A stretch of DNA of 64,000 nucleotides from Brumimicrobium oceani (GCF_003143775.1 NZ_QFRJ01000007.1:62001-126000); one strand, 5' to 3'; numbered from the stretch's first letter, positions 36,861 through 45,789 are shown. Numbers and translations: made by a program. Notes: generated by a model from the letters alone, not told the origin.

Positions 36861-36966
36861 ACTTATCTATTTCCATAATATTGGAATAGGAATTGGCACC
36901 GGAATTAATGAATTAAAAGGTTGCCAAGGTTTCGTTGGGCCTGTCCCTCCACCTTTCTTTATAAGT
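36861..36966 (-). promoter_or_regulatory. SAM-I (S-box) riboswitch controlling metH
   Basis: The minus strand carries the S-box core in order: GGTGGAGGGACAGGCCC (36937-36953), GAAACCTTGGCAACC (36919-36933) and GGTGCCAATTCC (36889-36900). The P1 helix closes with ACTTAT (36961-36966) and ATAAGT (36861-36866). S-box RNAs bind S-adenosylmethionine and lower expression of methionine genes when SAM is plentiful. A promoter box lies 36 bases upstream and a terminator directly downstream, ahead of the split metH operon. Confidence 0.93.
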
Positions 36967-37002
36967 ATTATTGTTTCTACTTAGCACCTTGCCGAAAACA
37001 AA

Positions 37003-37010
37003 CAAATTTA
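37003..37010 (-). promoter_or_regulatory. -7 box of the metH riboswitch transcript
   Basis: The minus strand reads TAAATTTG, a perfect match to TAnnTTTG. Transcription would start near 36998, about 30 bases before the first riboswitch helix. Confidence 0.55.
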
Positions 37011-37248
37011 AATTTCATTTTTCCGACGGAGCACTTTTAAAGAACTTTTCAAATGTAATAACAAATAAGTAGACAAGAAAATAGATGAGGTGATTTATTG
37101 GTCATTTTGTAATCTTTCTCATCGAATAAAGAATATCTTGAATTCCTGGTATGCATTGAACCTATTTAGCGATGCGATAGAAAGGTAGAATTTCAAACTT
37201 CGTTCAAACAGTACTTAATTTTTTAAGCGGGTTTTTCAAATAAAATGG

Positions 37249-37256
37249 TACTTTTG
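37249..37256 (+). promoter_or_regulatory. -7 box predicting a leaderless transcript
   Basis: TACTTTTG ends four bases before the ATG at 37261. With the usual Bacteroidota spacing, the first transcribed base is the A of the start codon. Confidence 0.45.
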
Positions 37257-37260
37257 AAGT

Positions 37261-37605
37261 ATGGCAAAATGGGGTACATATTCAATTGTTGTGGCGTTAC
37301 TGGCAATGCTACTGCCTTTTATACTCTCTGCTTTTGAGGCTTCCGATTTAAGCAGTAGCCCTTTGTTTCCATTGTTTTCTCTGATTTTTGGAGGGGCTGG
37401 TGTCATAATTCATCTTTTTTCTTTATTGAAATCAAATAGCTTAAACGGGTCTGCGTTGTTGTTACTTATAAGTATCCTTTCAATCATTTTTGGATTTTCA
37501 TTAAGCGCATTGAAGATTCCAAATGCAGAATATCTTCTTTTGGTGGGTGCATTACTCGTTGCGGTTTGGATTATAGTTCCGAATAGGAGAGAGGAGTCTA
37601 AGTAG
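37261..37605 (+). CDS. hypothetical four-helix membrane protein
   Basis: The product of 114 residues is almost entirely hydrophobic. There are about four helices (residues 5-25, 33-57, 62-83 and 88-106) separated by short Ser/Asn-rich turns, and a basic tail NRREESK. I do not recognise a family. The ATG directly follows a perfect -7 box, TACTTTTG. The gene diverges from the metH riboswitch region and is followed by the long gene-poor stretch. Confidence 0.6.
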   Translation: MAKWGTYSIVVALLAMLLPFILSAFEASDLSSSPLFPLFSLIFGGAGVIIHLFSLLKSNSLNGSALLLLISILSIIFGFSLSALKIPNAEYLLLVGALLVAVWIIVPNRREESK

Positions 37606-37692
37606 ACTCAGTTCGTTATTTTTAGGCATTGATGTTAGTTTATTGCACTACTATCAGATGTGGTGTAGCTGATGCTCTAAGTCGGTGAAATT

Positions 37693-37814
37693 AAAAAGAG
37701 GAAGACGTTAAATCTTCCTCCCTCTAAAACCAACACTACTACTTATGAAACTTAACTACTATGCTTCTATAACTGTTTAAAAACGCTTTTGTTGTACTCA
37801 ATAAGTCAAATATT
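37693..37814 (-). ncRNA. small-RNA-like element, copy 1
   Basis: Read on the minus strand: a -7-like box AATATTTG (37807-37814), then AAGTTTCATAAGTAGTAGTG (core near 37735-37752), then an 8-bp stem GAGGAAGA/TCTTCCTC (37698-37705 with 37713-37720) and TTTTTAATTT. The T tract exists only on this strand, which fixes the likely direction. The transcript would be about 110 bases and no gene is adjacent. Confidence 0.5.
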
Positions 37815-37984
37815 TGTTAATGATTTAAGTTAAGGTAGTCCTTTAATCGGTTCTAAATAAAATACTATAGTTAACCAATTTTAATCCTTTGAAAAATGAA
37901 TTGTTCTACTGCGAATCGAACTCCATCTTATACGAGATGTATTTTAAAGTGTTGATAACGTTTAGCACATTAAGTTTTTGATTG

Positions 37985-38220
37985 CACTCAAAGTTACCAC
38001 TGATTTCAATTTAAAAGCTTTGAGTTTAATATGACTTATTGAAGATTCCCCAATCTATAATATATGACAACTGTAATTTCAAAGGAGTCAAACGACTGAG
38101 GAGTTCGCAGGCTTCCGACTGAAACTCTTTTTGATTATCGTTAAATATAAATTTGGCTTCAAAGAGATGATTTTTTGCTAGTTGTTTTCATCACAAAGAA
38201 CTGGCAAGATAGCGGTAAGC
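37985..38220. repeat. degenerate repeat X, homologous to 46584-46805
   Basis: Blocks shared with the second copy include ATGACTTATTGAAGATT, CCCCAATC and CTTTTTGATTATCGTTAAAT, with indels between them. Neither copy codes for protein. Both lie in gene-poor DNA. The nature of the element is unknown. Confidence 0.6.
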
Positions 38221-38450
38221 ATTTAAGATTTGAAAACTATCCACACAGATTCATATTGTATCCTTTTATTTTTACAAAATTGTCCGATAAAAGTAGCGTA
38301 TTTGCTATGCGTAAACCTAAAAACGGAAATCTTTTCGGAAGTAATGATAAAGCGGCTGTAACTAAAACATAGTAGATCGATAATTTCAATAGGGGAATAA
38401 ATAGTTATTTAATACTGCCTTTAATGTATTTCAACAGGAATGAAGCTGTT

Positions 38451-38568
38451 AAAAACAACAAGAGAGAAAGCGGGCGCCTTCTCTCTTGTTTAACACTACT
38501 ACTTATGAAACCTAACATTCTTATAAACCTCTAATTTTAGTTTTTGTTGCCCTCGTATTCCAAAAATA
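38451..38568 (-). ncRNA. small-RNA-like element, copy 2
   Basis: The minus strand carries a perfect -7 box TATTTTTG (38561-38568). The core TTAGGTTTCATAAGTAGTAG follows, then a 12-bp perfect stem (38457-38468 with 38479-38490) and a T-rich end TTGTTTTTAAC. The loop includes GCGCCCGC. The layout matches copies 1, 3 and 4. Confidence 0.55.
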
Positions 38569-38892
38569 TGTTAATGATTTTTATTTTTCATCTAATGGGA
38601 GCTAGGGCATCTTTATTAATAAAATATTGTTCAGCTGTAACTAACTATTTTATGTGGATTGACATAAGATGTTTAAGGCTTACCTGCTTGGCCGCCATAA
38701 TGATGTTCTAATGGAGAGTTGATCATCCAAACGCTTTTGTGATTCCAAAAATTAGATTTAAGGCACTTCGGGTTGTGCCTTGAATTTTCTGAAAATATAT
38801 TGAATTAGAAGTCGCTAATTTTAATCTTAGCTTTGGTGCCTGTTTTTGGACAAGAATTTTGATTTCAGGTATTGTTAATTACTCTATAAAGC

Positions 38893-39004
38893 AAGAAAAG
38901 AGGAAACGGGCGTTTCCTCTTTTCTTTAACACTACTACTTATGAAACCTAACATTCATTTAAACTGCCATTTTTTTGGTTTATTGCTTTAGTATTCTGAA
39001 AATA
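38893..39004 (-). ncRNA. small-RNA-like element, copy 3
   Basis: The minus strand carries a -7-like box TATTTTCA (38997-39004), the conserved core TGTTAGGTTTCATAAGTAGT, and a perfect 15-bp stem (38893-38907 with 38912-38926) with loop GCCC. The right arm of the stem is itself T-rich. Confidence 0.5.
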
Positions 39005-39297
39005 TGTTAAATCCAAATTTATCCGATTTTACCTGAGAATTATGAAGGTTTAAGTCAGTTTTTATAGCTTGTCCGGTAATAAGTCCCTGAGAATAATCGG
39101 TTATGGAGACACTGGCGTCCGAAATAAATTTCACAGCATCTTTATATCTCTTTATTTGAAGGGATTTTGGTTAGCTGTTTGATTATATCCCTTGATTTTT
39201 CAAATAACTGGTTCTATATGATTTTGTGTGGGTTTGTTTTATATCTATTTGTTTTAAGCCAAGGACTTACGGCCTTGGTTTTTAATATGTCGTCATG

Positions 39298-39475
39298 ATG
39301 GGACTAACTAACTGAAATACGAATGAAAATTTTCTTTTTTGCAACACGAAAGAAAAAATTATTTGATAATTACTATAAAATACAACTCATTAAGATTATG
39401 TTTAAATTCGTATTAGATCTAATAAACTTTCAAAAGAATTAAGGTTGATTATCGACAGTATTGCATATAGAACCA
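39298..39475. repeat. degenerate repeat Z, homologous to 46855-46955
   Basis: Two blocks match the other copy: one around GACTAACTAACTGAAATACG and one around TTGATTATCGACAGTATTGC. In the second cluster the same blocks lie directly after repeat X, whereas here they are about 1.1 kb away, with copies 2 and 3 of the small-RNA-like element between. Confidence 0.5.
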
Positions 39476-40042
39476 AATATCTTAGTTCGGAGCATTTGGG
39501 ATTTCACAGCGAAAATGCGCTGCACTGAGCGCCTGCCGAATGTGAGTTTTCATGCAGAATTGCATTACTTGAAAAGAGCCGTAGCGAAGCTAGCTCATGA
39601 AGACCTTGGAAAGGTTTTAAAAACTGAATAAAAAGGATTGTTGATTTAGAGATTTCCAATCCAAAGTTGTAGAAGTTAATTTTAATTGGACAATCGCGAT
39701 TATGGAGAAAGGCTTTCGCTGTAAAGATTGGGTAATTATCCTTGTTAAAGTGTTGAATAGTCGTTAGCGCTAGCTGTTAGTTTACATTCATCCAAAACGA
39801 GTGAGTATGCTTGATGATAGATTGTGAATGTGAGCATGCCGAAAGTTGAGTTTTCTTAGCGGTAAACTTCAAAGGTGAATTGAGATAAATAGGTGCTACT
39901 TCGGAATAAAATAAATGTGCTTTTAAATTAAGGCAATAAAGAAAGAGCAGTTCGGAAATTGTAAGAGTACTCGATTGAAGCTTTTCTTATTGGTCTAATA
40001 GAAAAGTGAGCTATGTAATAGTGGGGGATTCATTATTGCCCT

Positions 40043-40148
40043 AAACAAAACAAGAGAGAAAACGGGCGTCTCCTCTCTTGTTTAACACTACTACTTATGA
40101 AACCTAACAGCTATATAACGCACCAATTTTATATTTGTTTCAAAGTGA
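40043..40148 (-). ncRNA. small-RNA-like element, copy 4
   Basis: The minus strand carries TCACTTTG (40141-40148, one mismatch to TAnnTTTG). The core TGTTAGGTTTCATAAGTAGT follows, then an 11-bp stem (40048-40058 with 40073-40083) and TTTTGTTT. It lies just downstream of the terminator of the T9SS protein gene, so it is not that gene's 3' end. Confidence 0.5.
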
Positions 40149-40163
40149 TCTCTTAAATAAAGG

Positions 40164-40197
40164 TTAAAAAAAAGAGGAGCCAATTGGCTCCTCTTTT
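40164..40197 (-). terminator. intrinsic terminator of the T9SS protein gene
   Basis: A perfect 28-base palindrome centred between 40183 and 40184 (arms of 14 bases, GAGGAGCCAA/TTGGCTCCTC core) is followed on the minus strand by eight T. It lies about 22 bases beyond the stop codon. Confidence 0.88.
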
Positions 40198-40219
40198 CTA
40201 TATTGTTTTCAAGTGATGA

Positions 40220-42025
40220 TTACTTGTTCACGATCATTTTACGTGTAACAGTAGATTCACCAGCTGTAATGTTTAAGTAATAAACACCGTTAGCGAATGA
40301 AGAACCATCGATAGTGATTGAGTGATCACCAGCCAATGTAGTTCCTTCCGTTACTTCTGTCATAACTTTTCCAGTTAAGTCAACAACTGTGTAAGAAACA
40401 TCAGTTGCTTCTTTCAAGTTAAAGTTAACTGTAGTTGTGTTAGCAAAAGGATTTGGGAAGTTTGAAGAAACATTCAAGTTAGATAACTCATTGTTCTCTA
40501 CGCTCAATGTTGGGTCAAAGTTCATTCTAATCACTGGAGTTCTTGTTGTGTAGTACCAAGTCGCATCATCTAAGTAATAGATAAATGATGTTTGAGCTGG
40601 ACTTTCACCTGCTGTTGCAACAGAGAAGTCGTTTTCGAAACATTTAACAGATACTGCGTAAGTTTCTCCTGCCATTACGTTTAATGGTGTGTCAAAAATT
40701 AAGTTTACTGTTTTACCTGCGTCACCTGCTTGAACAACGTATGGTGCAGTTTCACCTGCTGCAACTGGGTCTAAGTTATTGTCTAATACTTCACCATAAA
40801 CTAAAGCACCTTCAGTAACAACATTTCCAAATTGGAATTGAATACCTGTCAATTGAGCATCAGCAAAGATGTCAAATAAGTTAGCTGGAATCACCTCTGT
40901 TGGTGGAGCATCAGCACTTCCAGTCAACTGACCATAAACTGTGTTTGGAGAAGTTGAAGTATCTCTTGCATAGATGAATTGGTTTACGTTAAATTCATAA
41001 GAATTCAACATGTTGTTTGATGGTACATCATCAACAGCATCGTATGATACAGAGTAATCAATTTTGTACGAACCTTGTCCACTTGGAGTGAATGTGTTTG
41101 TTACAACAACTGAATCTTCTGTTCCTGAAACCAAAGTAATTGGCGCTGAAGAACTAGTGTAAACACCTGCATTTACCTCGTTTGCGTTTAATTTAACGTT
41201 TTGTTCGTCATTTGCACCTTGGTTCATTACAACAACTGATGATTCAATTGGAGCTACCTGGTCAACTGGAATTTGCTTGTAGTAAAGACCAACAGATCCA
41301 AAGTTGTGACTTCTTACAGCGATATCGTGATCAGCCAATGTCAATACATCTACATCATCAACTTGCCATCCGTAACCACCTGTAGTTCCTAAAGACTCCC
41401 AACGGAATCTGAATTTCACATCTGATGAGTTGTTTACATTGAAGTTTCTGAAAACTGTTGTTTCAGTAGTACTTGTGTTTCCAGCAACAGTTGGGTTTAC
41501 ATCAATTGTTTGCTCCCAAGTAGTTCCACCATCTAAACTTACTTCAACATAAGTTTTGTTTGAGCTAAACGCACGGTACTCTTGCTCGAACTTTAAAGTT
41601 ACAATTGATTCTGTTGAACAATCTACACTGTTCGCCATTTGAATCCAAGCAACTTGATCCAAAGTGTTGTCCACAAACTGAATCCCATCAAAGAAAGCAT
41701 AACCATTTCCGGCAGAAGTCATTCCTGGTGAATTCATAAAGTTGTCTAAAGTAACGTTCTGACCTTGGAATACAAAAGGATTATAATCAGCTGTTGTACC
41801 AATTACCCATGAACCTTGAAGTCCACTCCCATCGATTACCCAGTCACCTGCTACACTGAAATCGTTAGCCCATATAGAAACACCTTGTGCCTTGGCTACG
41901 TCATTATTATTAGAAATCGCTTTCTCAGTCTGTAGAGTCTTTTGAGAAGGCGCTTTTTGAACAACTTGATTAAAAGCAAATGAAGATGCTCCTAAAAAAG
42001 CTGCCATTACGTAAATCTTTTTCAT
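40220..42025 (-). CDS. secreted protein with type IX secretion sorting domain
   Basis: The 601-residue protein has a signal peptide (MKKIYVMAAFLGASSFAFNQ). A choice-of-anchor-J/MAM-like beta domain follows at about residues 55-235 (SWVIGTTADYNPFVFQGQ, GYAFFDG, GGYGWQVDDVDVL), then Ig-like and beta-rich segments. It ends in a type A Por secretion tail of about 80 residues (SSNFPNPFANTTTVNF, GVYYLNITAGESTVTRKMIV). The tail is cleaved when the protein crosses the outer membrane by T9SS, so the product is on the surface or secreted. There is no catalytic motif; an adhesive or structural role is a guess. A strong terminator follows. Confidence 0.88.
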   Translation of the reverse strand: MKKIYVMAAFLGASSFAFNQVVQKAPSQKTLQTEKAISNNNDVAKAQGVSIWANDFSVAGDWVIDGSGLQGSWVIGTTADYNPFVFQGQNVTLDNFMNSPGMTSAGNGYAFFDGIQFVDNTLDQVAWIQMANSVDCSTESIVTLKFEQEYRAFSSNKTYVEVSLDGGTTWEQTIDVNPTVAGNTSTTETTVFRNFNVNNSSDVKFRFRWESLGTTGGYGWQVDDVDVLTLADHDIAVRSHNFGSVGLYYKQIPVDQVAPIESSVVVMNQGANDEQNVKLNANEVNAGVYTSSSAPITLVSGTEDSVVVTNTFTPSGQGSYKIDYSVSYDAVDDVPSNNMLNSYEFNVNQFIYARDTSTSPNTVYGQLTGSADAPPTEVIPANLFDIFADAQLTGIQFQFGNVVTEGALVYGEVLDNNLDPVAAGETAPYVVQAGDAGKTVNLIFDTPLNVMAGETYAVSVKCFENDFSVATAGESPAQTSFIYYLDDATWYYTTRTPVIRMNFDPTLSVENNELSNLNVSSNFPNPFANTTTVNFNLKEATDVSYTVVDLTGKVMTEVTEGTTLAGDHSITIDGSSFANGVYYLNITAGESTVTRKMIVNK

Positions 42026-42166
42026 AATATTATCTTTTAATTTTCAACAAATATAGAGAAACAAATGCAATTATAATAATCATGAAGTGCTTTTAATTCG
42101 TTAAAAAATGTATATTTCCACCCAATAATGCTTTTAACTTCTCGTTTTAACAAAAATTTAAATTTC

Positions 42167-44983
42167 ATGAATACTATACGCTTTTCAGTTACTTTGCTTC
42201 TGTGTCTAATAATAAGCTATTCGGTAAATGCACAGAAAAAAATTATAGACCATACAGTATACAATGAGTGGAAGTCTTTAAGAAATCAAAACCTTTCGGC
42301 TAAAGGAAACCTCGTGACTTATGAGATAAATCCTCACCGTGGAGATGGTAAAATCAATATTTATAATGCAAAGAACAATACCAATATTGAAATAGCGAAA
42401 GGTAAAAACGCTGTCATCAGCCATAATGAAAAAGTGATTGCATTTGCTATCCACGCGGGCTACGACACCATCAGATATATGAAACTGAATGATGTTGAAA
42501 AAGATAAGTGGGTGAGAGATACATTAGGTATTTATTTTACGCAGCAAGATAGTTTGGTGAAAATTTCAAAATTGCATGATTATGCAATTGCCGAAGAGGG
42601 AAATGTGTTGGCTTATACCTTAGATGTGGAGAAGAAGGCTCCAAAACCTAGACTGGGTTTATTTTCTACTTTTAAGAGCATAAAAGAAACTACACTCAAT
42701 AAGGAAGGTTATACCTTGTACTTATTAGATACCGAGACTGGCGAAAAAGAGAAATTTGAAAATGTAACAGATTTTGAATTTAATAAGAAAGGCACACATT
42801 TGTATTTTGTTAAAGCAATGAAAAAGTCTGGAGAAATTTTATCGACTGTGCAATTGTATGACCTTGCTAGCAAAGACGGGAAAAAGCTCGTTACAGAATT
42901 TACTGATATAGGTAATTATGGATTTAGCGATAAAGGAAATGAATTGGTCTTTATGGCTTCAACGGATACTTCGAAAACTCTACGCACCTATGATCTTTAT
43001 CATTGGTCAATAGGAAACGATTTGCCGGAAATCCTAATTTCAAAAGACCGTATCGATTTACCAGAAGCTTACACTCCAGCTCCAAAAGGTAGAATGTATT
43101 TTTCTCTGGATGAGTCTAAACTGTTTTTCAGCTTAAGAGGGATGCCAGTAAAAGAGGAAAAAGACACTCTGCTGGATAGTGAAAAAGCAGTGCTTGACAT
43201 ATGGCATTATAAAAACAAGCGACTACAACCTCAGCAATTGAACGAGTTAAAACGTGACCAACAGGAAAGCTTCTTATCTGTAATTCATTTAGGCACCAAT
43301 AAATTAGTACAGCTAGCCAACGATACCTTATCTGTTAGACCGCTAGACCAAGGTAATAGCGATTACGCCATGGGAATGTCAAATGAGCAATATGCTTATG
43401 CCAATAATTGGAGATACCCTTGGCCAGATGATTATTACAGAGTAAATATAATTACGGGTGAAAAAGAATTGATTAAAGCCAATTTAAACTATGGAACAGG
43501 ATTTAATCCAAAGGGGAATCGTTTTACCTATTTTAAAAGCGAGGAGAACAATTACTACTTTATCGACATAGCAACTAAAGTCGAGAAATGCATGACGTGT
43601 TTTGCCAAGGATTCTATTAATTGGCGAAGTGATATCAATGGAATGCCATTTGAAGCAAATCCAGAGAGGTCACCTGGCTACTTAAATAATGATGAAATTC
43701 TCTTATATTCTGAATTTGATATTTGGAAATATAATTTTGTGACCTCAGAATTAATCGCTTTAACAAAACAAGAAGGCAACCCAACAAATATGTTGTATCG
43801 ATTGAGGGACCTGGAATACGACAGTACATTTGTGGATTTAGACCACTCTTTTATTCTCGGGGTAGATCAAGAATCAATGGATGAGTTTGTTTATTCTTAT
43901 GTAGACGACAGATTGAGTCCGCACTTAGTAAAATGGTACGAAACAGATCATAAAATCATATCAATCGAAAAAGCAAAAGAAAGTAATGTCTTGATTTTCC
44001 GTCAAATGTCAACAAAAGAATATCCTGAGCTACATTTCACAGATACAAAATTTGAAGGGGTGAAGAAGATTTCAGAAACGAACCCACAACAATCGGAATA
44101 TAATTGGACAACAGTTGAACAGGTGAAATGGAAATCTTACACTGGAGATACTTTGAAAGGATTGCTATATAAGCCAGAAGATTTTGACACTACAAAGTCC
44201 TACCCTTTAATGGTTTATTTTTATGAAATGTACAGCGATCAAAAAAATGCACATTACATCCCTAAACCCACAGCCTCTATTATTTACGCCACTGAATATG
44301 CATCTGCGGGCTATTTAGTTTTTATACCAGACATTCGTTATGAGACGGGTTATCCGGGGAAAAGTGCATACAACAGTATTATGAGTGGAACTGATAAAGT
44401 GCTGGAGCTGTATCCAAATATTGACAGTACACGTATGGGGCTTCAAGGACAGTCTTGGGGAGGTTACCAAACAGCGCAACTAATAACTATGACCAATAGG
44501 TACGCGGCAGCAATGGCGGGAGCTCCGGTAAGTAATATGTTCTCAGCTTACGGAGGAATTCGTTGGGGTAGTGGTTTTAGTCGTGCCTTCCAATATGAAC
44601 ATACACAAAGTCGAATTGGAAAAACAATTTGGGAAGCACCTGAGTTATACATAGAGAATTCACCTCTGTTTGGCATTCCAAAAATTGAAACTCCCTTATT
44701 GATTATGCATAATGACAATGACGGTGCTGTTCCATGGTATCAGGGAATTGAAATGTTTAACGGCATGAAACGTTTAGACAAGCCTGTATGGATGTTAAAC
44801 TACAATGGTGACGAGCACAACTTGATGAAAAACGCAAACCGCATGGATTTAAGTATTCGAATGCGTCAGTTCTTCGATCATTTCCTACAAGGAAAACCTG
44901 CGCCAGAATGGTTGGAAATTGGAATTCCGGCTTTGGATAAAGGGAAAAACTATGGACTGGAGAATTATGAAATGGACAATTGA
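42167..44983 (+). CDS. S9 family prolyl oligopeptidase-like serine peptidase
   Basis: The 938-residue protein starts with a signal peptide (MNTIRFSVTLLLCLIISYSV, then NAQ), chosen over an ATG 13 codons upstream that would spoil it. Residues about 25-690 form a beta-propeller-like region. The C-terminal alpha/beta-hydrolase domain has the nucleophile in GQSWGGYQ (S763), acid NDNDGAVPW and catalytic His in GDEHNLMK. Such enzymes cleave peptides after proline or similar residues in the periplasm. A -7-like box TATATTTC lies at 42111-42118. It is monocistronic and diverges from the T9SS protein gene. Confidence 0.9.
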   Translation: MNTIRFSVTLLLCLIISYSVNAQKKIIDHTVYNEWKSLRNQNLSAKGNLVTYEINPHRGDGKINIYNAKNNTNIEIAKGKNAVISHNEKVIAFAIHAGYDTIRYMKLNDVEKDKWVRDTLGIYFTQQDSLVKISKLHDYAIAEEGNVLAYTLDVEKKAPKPRLGLFSTFKSIKETTLNKEGYTLYLLDTETGEKEKFENVTDFEFNKKGTHLYFVKAMKKSGEILSTVQLYDLASKDGKKLVTEFTDIGNYGFSDKGNELVFMASTDTSKTLRTYDLYHWSIGNDLPEILISKDRIDLPEAYTPAPKGRMYFSLDESKLFFSLRGMPVKEEKDTLLDSEKAVLDIWHYKNKRLQPQQLNELKRDQQESFLSVIHLGTNKLVQLANDTLSVRPLDQGNSDYAMGMSNEQYAYANNWRYPWPDDYYRVNIITGEKELIKANLNYGTGFNPKGNRFTYFKSEENNYYFIDIATKVEKCMTCFAKDSINWRSDINGMPFEANPERSPGYLNNDEILLYSEFDIWKYNFVTSELIALTKQEGNPTNMLYRLRDLEYDSTFVDLDHSFILGVDQESMDEFVYSYVDDRLSPHLVKWYETDHKIISIEKAKESNVLIFRQMSTKEYPELHFTDTKFEGVKKISETNPQQSEYNWTTVEQVKWKSYTGDTLKGLLYKPEDFDTTKSYPLMVYFYEMYSDQKNAHYIPKPTASIIYATEYASAGYLVFIPDIRYETGYPGKSAYNSIMSGTDKVLELYPNIDSTRMGLQGQSWGGYQTAQLITMTNRYAAAMAGAPVSNMFSAYGGIRWGSGFSRAFQYEHTQSRIGKTIWEAPELYIENSPLFGIPKIETPLLIMHNDNDGAVPWYQGIEMFNGMKRLDKPVWMLNYNGDEHNLMKNANRMDLSIRMRQFFDHFLQGKPAPEWLEIGIPALDKGKNYGLENYEMDN

Positions 44984-45297
44984 TTCGGGAAGCGGGTTTT
45001 TTCTGATGATTAAAATCTTTTGAAATATAACTTGGATGCATAGTCTAAGATAAGCTGGGAATTGTAGACGCTTACTCAAGAAAGTTGGTAAATAGTGGTT
45101 GGTCGGAAACAGACTTTAAAAAGTCCGATCACAATTATGATTTATGTCATTATATTGATTTTAATGCCTCTATTCCATTTTGTGAGATTGTTTATCGTTC
45201 CACAACTTCTTATTTTTGCACAGAAACTGTAGCTCTGAAACACAATGAAATTGAGTTGCCCGCTGCAAAGATTTAGAATTGATCAAAAGAAATAAGA
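44984..45297. other. 314-bp intergenic region
   Basis: It holds an imperfect hairpin near 45100-45131 (TGGTCGGA with TCCGATCA). A 63-codon frame at 45085-45276 does not look like protein and starts with a non-ATG codon. No promoter for the following lipoprotein gene was recognised. Confidence 0.4.
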
Positions 45298-45651
45298 ATG
45301 AAAAATCTATTATTAATAATTTCGCTATCCGTCCTTGTTGTTTTTTCATTTAACAGTTGTTCGAATGAAAACCCTACTAATGAAGACACTCAGGTGCGAA
45401 AAAGCACTGTTATTGATATCTCTTTAAAACGTGAGGTAGAAAAACTGGTTGACCTTCATTGTAAAGCAATTAACATTTTAAGAAAAGTAGACAAAGGAGA
45501 TAGAACCGCTCTGAATAGGAGTAATGCCTTAAGAAAGGAAGCTGACCAAGTTTCGCGCGAATTACGTAATAAATATTCTTCGCCGGATGGACAAGAACAA
45601 TTCTCTAAAGCTTATCAAGCTGCTTTGGTGAACTGTCCTTACCAGCAGTAA
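45298..45651 (+). CDS. small hypothetical lipoprotein
   Basis: The 117-residue product begins MKNLLLIISLSVLVVFSFNS followed by CSNEN, giving a lipoprotein signal peptide with the lipidated Cys at residue 21. The mature part is a charged helical domain (REVEKLVDLHCKAINILRKV, ALRKEADQVSRELRNKY) with two further cysteines. I do not recognise a family. It precedes thymidine kinase by about 140 bases on the same strand, but tdk has its own promoter box. Confidence 0.7.
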   Translation: MKNLLLIISLSVLVVFSFNSCSNENPTNEDTQVRKSTVIDISLKREVEKLVDLHCKAINILRKVDKGDRTALNRSNALRKEADQVSRELRNKYSSPDGQEQFSKAYQAALVNCPYQQ

Positions 45652-45762
45652 TCCTCAATGAGCTCCGATTTCCCAGCGACTTTGTCTAGCCGAGAGAATA
45701 GTTTTAGTGAATAACTTTTTATTTATTCATTGCTAAAAAATAGTAAAGCTTTGCTGACTTTG

Positions 45763-45770
45763 TATTTTTG
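45763..45770 (+). promoter_or_regulatory. -7 box of tdk
   Basis: TATTTTTG lies 19 bases before the ATG at 45790 and inside the longer open frame that begins at 45730. This supports the shorter start. Confidence 0.5.
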
Positions 45771-45789
45771 TAAAAAATCAAAAGTAGCT

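Larger units (their letters stand above)
37606..40163. other. 2.6-kb gene-poor region with repeated small-RNA-like elements
   Basis: No frame here looks like a normal protein. The region holds four copies of a conserved element (37693, 38451, 38893 and 40043), each with a hairpin terminator and a conserved CATAAGTAGTAGTGTT core on the minus strand. It also holds two stretches related to the repeat cluster at 46580-46955. A 38-codon frame at 39515-39631 (MRCTERLPNVSFHAELHY onward) is the only protein-like stretch and is weak. The rest is AT-rich sequence in which I see nothing. Confidence 0.6.

Noticed and set aside
38175-38372. 65-codon frame inside the gene-poor region
   Set aside because: It starts with TTG inside repeat X, and the homologous repeat at 46584 does not keep the frame.
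45085-45276. 63-codon frame before the 45298 lipoprotein
   Set aside because: It starts at a non-ATG codon, overlaps a hairpin, and shows no family pattern.
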